Part shown: one piece after another, positions 7,405-15,871 of the stretch
How the letters are laid out: each line of letters starts with the position of its first letter
How positions within the stretch are numbered: position 1 is the first letter of the stretch
From: Pseudobutyrivibrio ruminis
GTDB taxonomy: Bacteria > Bacillota > Clostridia > Lachnospirales > Lachnospiraceae
Assembly (NCBI RefSeq): GCF_015057245.1
Contig: NZ_SVET01000010.1
Coordinates: 1 to 64,000, forward strand
DNA length: 64,000 nucleotides
Reading direction: 5' to 3'
Position numbers and translations under genes: made by a program
The notes under the pieces: generated by a model
Told to the model about the DNA's origin: nothing
Database searches by the model: none
Seen by the model: only the letters and a program-made list of their open reading frames with translations

Positions 7405-8964
7405 ATGAAAAAGTTAGTAGCAATAATGCTTGCTTTGACTCTCACAGCAGCTACATTTGTAGGCTGTGGAACAAAAGCAGAGAATCAGACAGCTGATTCT
7501 AATGTAGAATCAGGAAAGAAGACTTTTGTCCTTGGAGACACAACATTTAATGCGGAAAATGAAGAGGCAAATATTGATCCACATGATACATATTGTGGAT
7601 GGGCAGCAATCCGCTACGGTGTGGGAGAGACACTATTTAAGTTCAATGACAATATGGAACTTGAGCCATGGATTGCTGAAAGTTATGAAAGCATTGATGA
7701 ATTAACATGGAAAATTACACTTAAGGATGGCGTAACATTCTCTAACGGAAATCCTTGTGATGCAGAGGCAGTAAAGGCTTGCATCGAGGATTTGGTTGCA
7801 GTTCATGAACGTGCAGCAGGAGATTTAGCAATTGATTCAATTGAGGCAGATGGGCTTGAGCTTACAATTAAAACTACAACACCAAAGCCAACATTAATCA
7901 ATTATCTTTGCGACCCTTATGGTTGTATCATAGATGTTACAGCTGGAAATGCAGATGGAATTGTTGTTGGTACAGGTCCATTTGTTGCAACAGAGCTAGT
8001 GACAGATGATCATATTAATCTAGTAAAGAACGAGAATTACTGGGGTGGAAATGTAAATATTGATGAAGTAACTGTTCTTACTATCTCTGATGGAGATACA
8101 CTTGCAATGGCACTTCAGAATGGAGATATTGACGCTGCTTATGGTATGGCATATGCAAGTTATCCATTATTTGAAAATGATGATTATGTATTTACAAGCA
8201 CAGCAACAAGCCGAGCTTTCTATCTTCAGATGAACTATAATTCAGATATCATAAAGGATGATGCAGTACGAGAGGCAATTGCTCTTGGTATTGATAAAGA
8301 AGGATTCGTAAATACGTTATTAAATGGATATGGTTATGTTGGTGCAGGTGCATTCCCTGATTCATTCCCATTTGGCGAGGGTGTAAATGCCAAGGAGTAT
8401 GACCCTGAAAAGGCTAAAGAAGTTCTTGAAGCGGCAGGTTGGGTTGATACTGATGGTGATGGAATCAGAGAAAAAGATGGAAAGACATTAACAATTAATT
8501 GGGTATCATATCCTAGCAGACAGGAGCTTCCTCTTTTAGCTGAGAGCGCCCAGGCTAATCTAAAAGATATCGGAATTGATGTACAGTTAAATGTAACAGC
8601 TGACCACGGCACAATCGTTTCAGAGCCTACAGGCTGGGATGTATATGCAGCAGCATTTGTTACAGCTGGTATTGGTGACCCAATGTATTTCTTTAGCACA
8701 CACTGTTTGTCTGATTCAACAAAGAATCGAGGAGCATATTCTAATGCAAAATTAGAGGAGCTTGCACAGGAGATGAACAACACATTTGATGTTGATGAAA
8801 GAAACGATTTAGCTGTTCAGATGCAGCAAATAATTTTGGATGATGATGCATTTGTATTCTGCTCATTCCTTCGTATGAGCATGATTAGCAAGGCAAATGT
8901 AACAGGATTGACAGCTCATTCTAGTGATTATTATGAGCTTACAGCAGAATTAGACATTAATTAA
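7405..8964 (+). CDS. Family 5 substrate-binding lipoprotein, NikA-like
   Basis: A 519-aa extracellular solute-binding protein (SBP family 5) with lipobox TFVGCG, so it is tethered outside the membrane. The segments NGNPCDAEAVKA and VGTGPFVATE correspond to conserved family blocks. The opening part (DPHDTYCGWAAIRYGVGETL) resembles NikA/CntA-type metal-complex binders more than OppA, but this is judged by eye. It sits between the permeases and ATPases with an AAGGAG site upstream. The neighbouring methyltransferases and HypB favour nickel or a metal chelate over a peptide. The ligand is unproven. Confidence 0.82.
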   Translation: MKKLVAIMLALTLTAATFVGCGTKAENQTADSNVESGKKTFVLGDTTFNAENEEANIDPHDTYCGWAAIRYGVGETLFKFNDNMELEPWIAESYESIDELTWKITLKDGVTFSNGNPCDAEAVKACIEDLVAVHERAAGDLAIDSIEADGLELTIKTTTPKPTLINYLCDPYGCIIDVTAGNADGIVVGTGPFVATELVTDDHINLVKNENYWGGNVNIDEVTVLTISDGDTLAMALQNGDIDAAYGMAYASYPLFENDDYVFTSTATSRAFYLQMNYNSDIIKDDAVREAIALGIDKEGFVNTLLNGYGYVGAGAFPDSFPFGEGVNAKEYDPEKAKEVLEAAGWVDTDGDGIREKDGKTLTINWVSYPSRQELPLLAESAQANLKDIGIDVQLNVTADHGTIVSEPTGWDVYAAAFVTAGIGDPMYFFSTHCLSDSTKNRGAYSNAKLEELAQEMNNTFDVDERNDLAVQMQQIILDDDAFVFCSFLRMSMISKANVTGLTAHSSDYYELTAELDIN

Positions 8965-8983
8965 TTTGAGGAGAGCTTACGCT

Positions 8984-9790
8984 ATGAATGAAACTTTTTT
9001 TGATTACAATTCCGTAAGTATAGAATTTGATGGAAAAGTGGCAGTAAATAGCGTAAGCTTTTCTATTAATAAGGGTGAGGTACTTGCTTTAGTAGGTGAA
9101 TCTGGCAGTGGTAAATCTACAATAATTAAGTCGATAATTGGAATACTAAATTCAGATGGAAAAATAACTGAAGGTGAAGTGGTATTCGAAGATGAAAATC
9201 TCTTTTCTAAAAAGGAAAAAGAGTATCGAAATATACGCGGTAAAAAAATAGGAATGATTTTCCAGGACTCATTAGGTTCCTTTTGCCCAATAAGGACAAT
9301 CGGAGACCAGATAACAGAAGCGGTGAGAGCTCATGAAAAAATAAGTAAAAAAGAAGTGAAAGAAAAAGCATTGGAGCTATTCCATAAACTAAACTTTAGC
9401 GAACCGGAAAAGCTATGGAAAAGCTATCCATTTGAGCTGTCAGGTGGAATGAATCAACGTGTTGGAATTGCTATTGCGATGCTTCTAAATCCACCATTAC
9501 TTTTGGCGGATGAGCCAACAAGTGCACTGGACCCTAAAGCTACAGATATGGTTTTAGAGGAACTTAATAACATGCGTAAAAATCTTGGAACATCAATTAT
9601 TATTGTGACTCATGACATGTCGATTGTGCCAAGAATAGCAGACAAAATATTAGTTTTAAAAGATGGAACAGTAATGGAATATGGCAAGGCAACAGAGGTC
9701 TTAAATAATCCTAAAAGCGATTATACAAAGCTTTTATGTGACGCAGTGCCAGTTTCAGGGAGAAAAGGATGGAACCTTTCATTAAAGTAG
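8984..9790 (+). CDS. ABC transporter ATP-binding protein, NikD/DppD type
   Basis: A 268-aa ATPase. Walker A is GESGSGKST, the signature is LSGGMNQR and Walker B is LLLADEPTSALDP. An H-loop THDMS follows. It energises the 5585-7347 permeases from the cytosol. I use the ATG at 8984 because GAGGAG (8968-8973) sits 10 bp upstream. The TTG at 8966 would overlap that site. It overlaps the next ATPase gene by 22 bp. Confidence 0.9.
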   Translation: MNETFFDYNSVSIEFDGKVAVNSVSFSINKGEVLALVGESGSGKSTIIKSIIGILNSDGKITEGEVVFEDENLFSKKEKEYRNIRGKKIGMIFQDSLGSFCPIRTIGDQITEAVRAHEKISKKEVKEKALELFHKLNFSEPEKLWKSYPFELSGGMNQRVGIAIAMLLNPPLLLADEPTSALDPKATDMVLEELNNMRKNLGTSIIIVTHDMSIVPRIADKILVLKDGTVMEYGKATEVLNNPKSDYTKLLCDAVPVSGRKGWNLSLK

Positions 9791-10446
9791 AAAATATATG
9801 TAAGACATTTTCTAGGAATGATAAACAGAATACAGAAGTCCTAAAGGGCATTTCTTTTCAGGTGAATAAAGGTGAATGTCTCGGAATAGTTGGAGAGTCC
9901 GGAAGTGGAAAAAGCACCTTGGCAAGAATAATGCTTGGGCTGATTCCTGCTACAAATGGAAAGATAATCATCAATGGAAAAGAGCAAAAGGGCATTAGAC
10001 TTGGAAGTCAAATGGTATTTCAAAACCCAAATGAATCCTTTAATCCCCGTAAAACTATTGGTTATGGTGTAGGTGAAGGCTTAAAAAATAAGGGGGTACC
10101 CCAGGCCGAAATTGACGAAAAGATAGATTATCTTTTTGATATGTGTGGTCTACAAAGTGAACTGAAAAATAAATACCCACACCAACTCAGCGGAGGTCAG
10201 TGTCAGCGAGCTGCCATAGCAAGAGCATTAGCTATGAACCCGGATATACTTATCTGCGACGAGGCCACTAGCGCCTTGGACGCTACTGTACAAAAACAGG
10301 TAATTGAATTGTTACAGGAGCTTAGACGAAAACAGAATCTGACTATTATATTTATCAGTCATAACATGGCACTTGTAGAAATGTTTTGTGATCGAGCTAT
10401 TCTGATTGAAAATGGCACAACAAAAAGAACTTTTGGTCCAACATAG
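9769..10446 (+). CDS. ABC transporter ATP-binding protein, NikE/DppF type
   Basis: A 225-aa second ATPase with Walker A GESGSGKST, signature LSGGQCQR and Walker B ILICDEATSALDA. It is short for DppF (usually about 320 aa). It lacks the C-terminal oligopeptide/dipeptide extension, which fits the NikE/CntF-like short forms. An AGGGAGAAAAGG site lies inside the preceding gene. It completes a full five-part importer. Confidence 0.9.
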   Translation: MEPFIKVENICKTFSRNDKQNTEVLKGISFQVNKGECLGIVGESGSGKSTLARIMLGLIPATNGKIIINGKEQKGIRLGSQMVFQNPNESFNPRKTIGYGVGEGLKNKGVPQAEIDEKIDYLFDMCGLQSELKNKYPHQLSGGQCQRAAIARALAMNPDILICDEATSALDATVQKQVIELLQELRRKQNLTIIFISHNMALVEMFCDRAILIENGTTKRTFGPT

Positions 10447-10486
10447 CCCAAAACTATGGCTATTAACAGTAAAATAAAGTAAAATA

Positions 10487-10526
10487 AAAACTGTTCGGAG
10501 ACAATCCAGTTTCTGAATAGTTTTTT
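10487..10526 (+). terminator. Terminator-like hairpin before the methyltransferase pair
   Basis: Bases 10487-10499 pair with 10512-10524 (13 bp including G-T pairs) and run into six T. It ends the transporter operon or attenuates read-through into 10539, whose ATG lies 12 bp after the T-run. Confidence 0.65.
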
Positions 10527-10538
10527 GTTTTTAAGATT

Positions 10539-11318
10539 ATGGAAAAGTTAGCTAATGATAATAAAGCCTATTGGATTAACAGAGCCAAAGGCTATTCAGA
10601 AGTAAATAAAGAAGAATTATCTGGGATTCAGCACGATACATGGAAAGAGTTTTTGGTGTCAGAGATATCTAAATGCTACCCTGACAGGATGCCTGGCTCA
10701 ATAAGAATTTTGGATGTTGGCGCAGGCCCTGGTTTTATATCTATCATTTTATCAGAAGCAGGCTACCAGGTTACTGCCTGCGATTTTGCAGATACCATGC
10801 TTGCAGAAGCTAAGGCTAATGCAGGTGAATTATCAAAACAAATCAGTTTTGTTCAGGGAGACGCATTAAACCTTCCATTTGAAAAAGATTCTTTTGATGT
10901 GGTTTTTTCAAGAAATCTTACATGGAATCTTCCAGACCCTGCGAGCGCTTATTCGCAGTGGCTTTCTGTTTTGAAGCCAGGCGGACTGATGCTAGTGTTT
11001 GACGCAAATTGGTATTCATATTTAGTAGATGAAGATAAGCTTCAGCAGTATAAAATAGATCGAGACAATGTCAAAAACAGTTGTCTCGAAGACTACAACA
11101 TTGGCGATAATTTTGAGCAGATGGAGCACATTGCTCGTTCATTGCCACTTACAGATAAAATTCGTCCTAAGTGGGATTTGGATTTTTTAAATAGCATTGA
11201 TGCAGGACAGGTGTCTGTTATCGAGGACATAGGAAGCAGACTTTATTCCGAAAAAGAAAGGATAAATTATAATTCTACCCCACTATTTATGGTTAGAACG
11301 GTAAAAGGGTTATTTTAA
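10539..11318 (+). CDS. SAM-dependent methyltransferase (first of a pair)
   Basis: A 259-aa class I methyltransferase. Motif I is LDVGAGPGF (about residue 61), motif II ACDFAD, motif III GDALNLPF, then FDVVFSRNLTWNLPDP and LKPGGLMLVFDA. It shares the unusual SRNLTW-LP segment with the next gene, so the two are paralogues. The substrate is unknown. The setting next to a NikABCDE-like importer suggests a role in making or altering a metal ligand. No clear ribosome binding site precedes the ATG, and the upstream hairpin leaves little room for one. The stop overlaps the next ATG by one base. Confidence 0.8.
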   Translation: MEKLANDNKAYWINRAKGYSEVNKEELSGIQHDTWKEFLVSEISKCYPDRMPGSIRILDVGAGPGFISIILSEAGYQVTACDFADTMLAEAKANAGELSKQISFVQGDALNLPFEKDSFDVVFSRNLTWNLPDPASAYSQWLSVLKPGGLMLVFDANWYSYLVDEDKLQQYKIDRDNVKNSCLEDYNIGDNFEQMEHIARSLPLTDKIRPKWDLDFLNSIDAGQVSVIEDIGSRLYSEKERINYNSTPLFMVRTVKGLF

Positions 11319-12082
11319 TGGGTGAGTTACACTATATTGCCTTTGATGAAGAGGCAGATGATATAAAAGAAAAAGTAGAAAGCTACTGGACTAAAAGAGC
11401 AGATGGCTTTTTCGATTTAAGACATGATGAAATAGAAAGCAATAAAGCTGATAGATGGCTTAAGGAAATAGAAAAGTATTTACCAACTGGAAGAAGTCTT
11501 AAAATTCTTGATGTTGGGTGTGGAGCTGGATTTTTTGAAATTATTTTAGGAAAGCTTGGGCACAGTGTTACTGGTATCGATTTAACTGAAGAGATGGTTG
11601 CTAAAGCCAATGAAATGATTCGTATATACGATATGGATTCTTCTAGGGTAAAAGCAATAGTTGGAGATGCAGAGAATCTTGATTTTGGTGATGAAGAATT
11701 TGATGTGGTAATCAGCAGAAATCTTACATGGACACTTCCACATCCTATTGATGCATACGTTCAGTGGCACAGGGTTCTTAAAAAGGGTGGAGTACTGCTT
11801 AATTTTGATGCAGAATATGCTAAGGGAGCTCATAACCTTAAAAGCCCAGAGAACCTTGCTCACAAGGATATAGCTGATAGTCTGAAGGAGGAATGTCACG
11901 ATATTTATCACATGCTCACAATTAGTATGTTAGATAGACCTCATTGGGATGAACACGTTTTGGAAGATGTAGGTTTTTCTTTGGTAGAGGTTGATAAAGA
12001 TTTTGGTAGCAGAATCTTTTTGGAGCATGACGAGTTTTATATACCAGACAAAATGTTTAGCATCAAAGCTATTAAAGCATAA
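11318..12082 (+). CDS. SAM-dependent methyltransferase (second of a pair)
   Basis: A 254-aa class I methyltransferase. Motif I is LDVGCGAGFFE, motif II TGIDLTEEM, then VGDAENLDF and FDVVISRNLTWTLPHP, with post-motif LKKGGVLLNFDAE. It starts on the last base of the preceding gene, so translation is coupled. Residues of about 1-45 and the C-terminal third differ from the first copy, which may give different acceptors or a heterodimer. The shared AY-QW and NLTW residues are candidates for the substrate pocket. Confidence 0.8.
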   Translation: MGELHYIAFDEEADDIKEKVESYWTKRADGFFDLRHDEIESNKADRWLKEIEKYLPTGRSLKILDVGCGAGFFEIILGKLGHSVTGIDLTEEMVAKANEMIRIYDMDSSRVKAIVGDAENLDFGDEEFDVVISRNLTWTLPHPIDAYVQWHRVLKKGGVLLNFDAEYAKGAHNLKSPENLAHKDIADSLKEECHDIYHMLTISMLDRPHWDEHVLEDVGFSLVEVDKDFGSRIFLEHDEFYIPDKMFSIKAIKA

Positions 12083-12097
12083 TGATGGGGGATTATT

Positions 12098-12994
12098 ATG
12101 GAAATAAAGCAATTAAAATACTTTGTTGTAGCTGCAGATGTGGGGTCTTTTAGTGAAGCGGCAAAGGTTTTATATACAACTCAATCCAGTGTTAGCAAGG
12201 TAATATCCGCTCTCGAAAAGGAATTAGGCTATAACCTTTTTCAAAGAGAGAGCAAGGGTATTGCGCTAACCTATGAGGGATTAAAGTTTCATAGTAAGGC
12301 AAGTGTTCTTGTTTCTGATTTCGAAGCATTAGAAACATCCAGTGTGGAAAATCATAATATAGTCAAAATCAGCATCAACCATAGTTCCTGGTTAGCAAAT
12401 TGTTTCTCTGATTTTTATGAATTAAATAAAGATGATGATGTTTGCTATAACATTCATACAGACACAACCCATAATATCATTAATCGTATGAGAATAATGG
12501 AGGATGAGGTTGGATTTGTATACGTATTTCCTGATACAAGATTACAGTTTGAATATGAAATAAAAAAATATCAGTTGAAATTTGAAAGACTAAAGTCTGT
12601 GGATGGAATGATTTATTTCCAGCCAGATGATGTTCAGCAGAATAGAGATTATTCGAGCAAGATCATACATGATTTAAAGTATATTCAGTCTGAGCAGGAT
12701 GATTATATCAGACAGGAATCATTCCAAACGGAGGATGGTGAGCCTGTAAATATTAAAAACGATATTGCTGTAATTACAAATAGTGATTATGTTATGCATG
12801 CATTATTGAAAAATAATTCATTAGCAAATCTTAGTGCGGATAGCTTTAATAGTTATGATTTAGGAATTAGACCAGGAATTCGACTTAAAAATACAAGAGG
12901 CAGTATTGACTTCGGAATCATTACAAATGAGAAGGGAAGACAAAGCAGTCAATCAAGGGCATTTGTGGATTATATTAAGAAACAACTACTTTAA
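12098..12994 (+). CDS. LysR-family transcriptional regulator
   Basis: A 298-aa regulator. The N-terminal winged helix reads MEIKQLKYFVVAADVGSF, then SVSKVISALEKELGYNLF, the usual LysR DNA-binding domain. The C-terminal part is the effector domain but is weakly conserved. It follows the methyltransferases by 15 bp in the same direction with a GGGGGA site. It therefore probably belongs to the uptake operon and may sense its metal or ligand. LysR proteins normally bind T-N11-A boxes, and none could be assigned with confidence. Confidence 0.88.
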   Translation: MEIKQLKYFVVAADVGSFSEAAKVLYTTQSSVSKVISALEKELGYNLFQRESKGIALTYEGLKFHSKASVLVSDFEALETSSVENHNIVKISINHSSWLANCFSDFYELNKDDDVCYNIHTDTTHNIINRMRIMEDEVGFVYVFPDTRLQFEYEIKKYQLKFERLKSVDGMIYFQPDDVQQNRDYSSKIIHDLKYIQSEQDDYIRQESFQTEDGEPVNIKNDIAVITNSDYVMHALLKNNSLANLSADSFNSYDLGIRPGIRLKNTRGSIDFGIITNEKGRQSSQSRAFVDYIKKQLL

Positions 12995-13109
12995 TTTTTA
13001 GAAACTCTTCTTTTGAGTAAAGTGATAAAGCGTGAATATTCAAGGGTTTGAGGGATAATTTGACAAAAAATAAATTCTGAAAAATTGTGAAGAAATTATG
13101 AAAAAAGAC

Positions 13110-13138
13110 TTGCACAAATGTGTATTAAGTGTTATATT
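13110..13138 (+). promoter_or_regulatory. Sigma-A promoter of the candidate small RNA
   Basis: TTGCAC (13110-13115), a 17-bp spacer and TATATT (13133-13138) make a near-ideal vegetative promoter. The start would be near 13145. Between the LysR stop at 12994 and this site nothing else is evident. Confidence 0.75.
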
Positions 13139-13144
13139 CTATAT

Positions 13145-13252
13145 CGTACTAGCGAAAAGCTAATACCAAATTTTTCATAACTCAGCGACCAAGGGCAACT
13201 TTGGTCGCACTCCCCGAACTTCCAGTCGGCGCGTTGGCGCCGGCTTTTTTTT
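13145..13252 (+). ncRNA. Candidate structured small RNA
   Basis: A transcript of about 108 nt is predicted between the promoter above and a strong terminator. It contains a stem GCGACCAA/TTGGTCGC, then the unpaired CACTCCCCGAACTTCCA, then GTCGGCGC-GTTG-GCGCCGGC followed by eight T. It is much richer in G+C than its surroundings and has no ORF. No known family was recognised; NiCo, SAM and purine riboswitch cores were considered and not seen. The coding start of hypB lies 160 bp further on, behind its own promoter. Confidence 0.6.
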
Positions 13253-13360
13253 ATTCACAACGAAATTATAAAAATTCACACGAAAACAAAAGGAGTGACT
13301 TACTACTTTAAGCTAGGGCTTCCTTTTTAAATAGATATGGTTTTTTATACGCCGTATAGG

Positions 13361-13395
13361 TATAATAAATCATACGAGTAATTCGTATGTTTTTT
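13361..13395 (+). promoter_or_regulatory. hypB promoter with overlapping palindrome
   Basis: TATAAT (13361-13366) would start transcription near 13373. CATACGA (13371-13377) pairs with TCGTATG (13383-13389) as a 7-5-7 palindrome on the start point, followed by six T. Its position suits a repressor operator, and it is too late in the transcript to be a full terminator. Promoter plus operator is the preferred reading. Confidence 0.55.
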
Positions 13396-13412
13396 AGTTA
13401 GGAGTATTAATA

Positions 13413-14081
13413 ATGGGTGAAGTTAAAGTAATTGAAATCGGTGAAAGTGTATTTGCGGAAAACGAAGCAGCAGCTGATGCAATTAGAAATCAAATGAAAG
13501 AGCAGGGAACATTCTTTTTGAATGTAATGTCTGGTCCTGGATCAGGAAAGACAACTACACTTTCTGCTCTTATTAATAGAATGAAAGATAAATACAAAAT
13601 CGGAGAGATGGATGTTGATATTGAAACAAGTATCGATGCTCAGCGTGTAGCTGATGCTACAGGAGTACAGTCTATCCAGATTCACAATATGGGACTTTGT
13701 CACATAGATGCTGATATGACAAGTCGTGCATTGATGGAATACGACACAACTGATTTTGATTTATTAATTTTGGAAAACATTGGTAATCTTGTTTGTCCAG
13801 CAGAGTTTGATGTTGGAGCTAATAAAAACCTTATGTTGCTTTCAGTTCCAGAGGGAGACGATAAACCACTTAAGTACCCTCTTATGTTCGAGATTAGTGA
13901 CGTAGTATTAATTAATAAGATAGATACTCTTGAGTATTTTGATTTTAGCAAAGAAAAAGTTACAGAAAGAATCTTAAAGCTCAATCCAAATGCAAAGATT
14001 TTCTTCGTAAGTGGAAAGACTGGCGAGGGACTTGATGAAGTTGTTGCATGGTTAGAGGATGAAATTGCTGCAGTAAAATAG
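13413..14081 (+). CDS. hypB: HypB-type nickel GTPase chaperone
   Basis: A 222-aa P-loop GTPase of the HypB/UreG class. Motifs: Walker A GPGSGKTT, the nickel-site segment GLCHID (adjacent Cys-His), ENIGNLVCPAEFD with a third Cys, SVPEGDDKPLKYP and NKID. These are HypB rather than UreG features. HypB delivers Ni(II) to apo-enzymes with HypA. No hypA or hydrogenase genes occur in the window, so the client is unknown. It is 34 bp before adenine deaminase, so the two are probably co-transcribed. AGGAG precedes the ATG. The N-terminus lacks the His-rich tail of some HypB. Confidence 0.9.
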   Translation: MGEVKVIEIGESVFAENEAAADAIRNQMKEQGTFFLNVMSGPGSGKTTTLSALINRMKDKYKIGEMDVDIETSIDAQRVADATGVQSIQIHNMGLCHIDADMTSRALMEYDTTDFDLLILENIGNLVCPAEFDVGANKNLMLLSVPEGDDKPLKYPLMFEISDVVLINKIDTLEYFDFSKEKVTERILKLNPNAKIFFVSGKTGEGLDEVVAWLEDEIAAVK

Positions 14082-14115
14082 TTTTAAATGTTCGGCTTTA
14101 TATAAGGAGAATAAT

Positions 14116-15828
14116 TTGAATTATCAGCAGAAAAATATGACACGAAGTGAGTACGAAGAATTTTTGAAAGTTTCAGCTGGCGAAATGCCAGCTGATTTAG
14201 TACTGTGCAATGGAACATATCTTGACGTATTCACAAATCAGTTCAAAAAAGGCGATATCGCTATTAGCAAAGGCAGCTTTGCGGGAATAGGTAAATACGA
14301 AGGTAAAGTGACCATCGATATGACAGGCAAGACAATTGTGCCTGGATTTATCGATGGTCATATTCATATAGAAAGTACTACGGTAGTTCCGGAGATTTTT
14401 GCAAAAGAGGCAATCCTGCATGGAACCACAGCCATATTGACAGATCCTCATGAGATAGCAAACGTAATGGGGACAGACGGAATAAAATACATGTTGGAAG
14501 CTACAGAGAACCTTCCTATGGACATATTCTTTATGATTCCATCCTGCGTTCCATCCTGCGAGTTCGACGAAAGTGGTGCTCAGATATTCGCCCAGGATAT
14601 GAAGCCATTTTTATCTAACAAAAGAGTATATGGTATTGCAGAACTGATGGATGTAAATGGCGTCGTTAAACGCAGATTCGATGTGATTGATAAGACATAT
14701 CTGGCAATCATGGAGGATAAGCTGATAGACGGACATGCGCCTTTAGTAACGGGACAGCAATTGATGGCATATGTTGCAGCAGGAGTACTTTCAGATCATG
14801 AATGCTCAAATATTGATGAAGCGATGGAAAAGCTTGGCACCGGTCTTTGGATAATGATTAGAGAAGGTACAGCAGCCCAAAATCTGGAGGCACTTATTGA
14901 TTTGTGTAAAGAACCATACGCATCCAGATGTATGTTTTGCACTGATGACAGACACATCAATGACATAATGGATTATGGTCATATTGATAATATAATAAGA
15001 AAAGCAATCAATTTAGGAGTGGATCCTGTAATTGCATATAAAATGGCTTCATGCACTGCGGGAGTGTATTTTGGACTTCGCGACAGGGGCGCTATTTCAC
15101 CTGGATTTCTTGCAGATTTTGTGGTGTTAAATGATGTAAATACCGTGGATATCGATAGAGTATACAAAGCAGGTGTGGAAATGACTCCTGACTACTTAAA
15201 AACACATTGTAAAAGCAATGTATCTTCTGAACTTATAGACAAGTCTCATAATACATTTAACCTGCCACAGATAACAAAGGAACTGTTGTTAAACAATAAA
15301 GCTTTGCCGGTTCTTGGTTTGGTAGAGGGACAGCTCATAACAACAGACGAGGGTAAATCCGAGGCGATAGATGTATCAAAGGATATTCTAAAGGCAGTTG
15401 TTGTTGAACGCCACTGTGGAACGGGCCATATAGGAATGGGATTTATAAAAGGCTATGGCTTGAAAAGAGGAGCAATTGCAACTTCTGTTGCCCATGATGC
15501 TCACAACATTATTGCTATCGGAGCATCAGAGGAAAACATATCAGCGGCTATCAATGAGCTAAAGGAAATTGGTGGTGGAATTGTGGTGTACGATGGAGAA
15601 AAGGTGCTTAAGACTTATCCACTTCCTGTTGCAGGCTTAATGAGTGAAGTAAGCGCTGATGATGCAAAGACAAAGCTAGATGAGATACATGAGGCAGCTT
15701 ATCAGCTGGGAGTTAATAAAAATATTGATCCATTTATGACATTGAGTTTTACAGCTTTACCGGTAATACCGGAATTGCGAATTACAACTCATGGTGTGTT
15801 AAATGTTAATGATTGGAAATTAGTTTAA
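14116..15828 (+). CDS. ade: Adenine deaminase
   Basis: A 570-aa amidohydrolase-fold enzyme converting adenine to hypoxanthine in purine salvage. The N-terminal metal motif is GFIDGHIHIEST, followed by GTTAILTDPHEIANV, DGHAP, CTDDRH and the C-terminal ERHCGTGHIGMGFIKG block of the Ade family. Length is normal. I use the TTG at 14116, since AAGGAG (14104-14109) is 6 bp upstream. The first internal ATG lies eight codons later and has no such site. Family members use Mn/Fe centres. Pairing with hypB is unusual. Confidence 0.93.
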   Translation: MNYQQKNMTRSEYEEFLKVSAGEMPADLVLCNGTYLDVFTNQFKKGDIAISKGSFAGIGKYEGKVTIDMTGKTIVPGFIDGHIHIESTTVVPEIFAKEAILHGTTAILTDPHEIANVMGTDGIKYMLEATENLPMDIFFMIPSCVPSCEFDESGAQIFAQDMKPFLSNKRVYGIAELMDVNGVVKRRFDVIDKTYLAIMEDKLIDGHAPLVTGQQLMAYVAAGVLSDHECSNIDEAMEKLGTGLWIMIREGTAAQNLEALIDLCKEPYASRCMFCTDDRHINDIMDYGHIDNIIRKAINLGVDPVIAYKMASCTAGVYFGLRDRGAISPGFLADFVVLNDVNTVDIDRVYKAGVEMTPDYLKTHCKSNVSSELIDKSHNTFNLPQITKELLLNNKALPVLGLVEGQLITTDEGKSEAIDVSKDILKAVVVERHCGTGHIGMGFIKGYGLKRGAIATSVAHDAHNIIAIGASEENISAAINELKEIGGGIVVYDGEKVLKTYPLPVAGLMSEVSADDAKTKLDEIHEAAYQLGVNKNIDPFMTLSFTALPVIPELRITTHGVLNVNDWKLV

Positions 15829-15856
15829 ATAACAAATCTATTTTAGGGGAATATAT

Positions 15857-15864
15857 GCTACAAT
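15857..15864 (+). promoter_or_regulatory. Extended -10 close to the VanZ start (leaderless mRNA?)
   Basis: TGCTACAAT is an extended -10 whose last base lies 7 bp before the ATG at 15872. Transcription would start at or next to the start codon. No ribosome binding site lies at normal distance (AGGGGA is 22 bp away). The -35 is poor. Confidence 0.45.
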
Positions 15865-15871
15865 AGCACTT

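Noticed and set aside
13145..13252. NiCo, SAM or purine riboswitch
   Set aside because: None of the conserved cores known to me is visible, and the terminator is 160 bp before hypB with a new promoter between.
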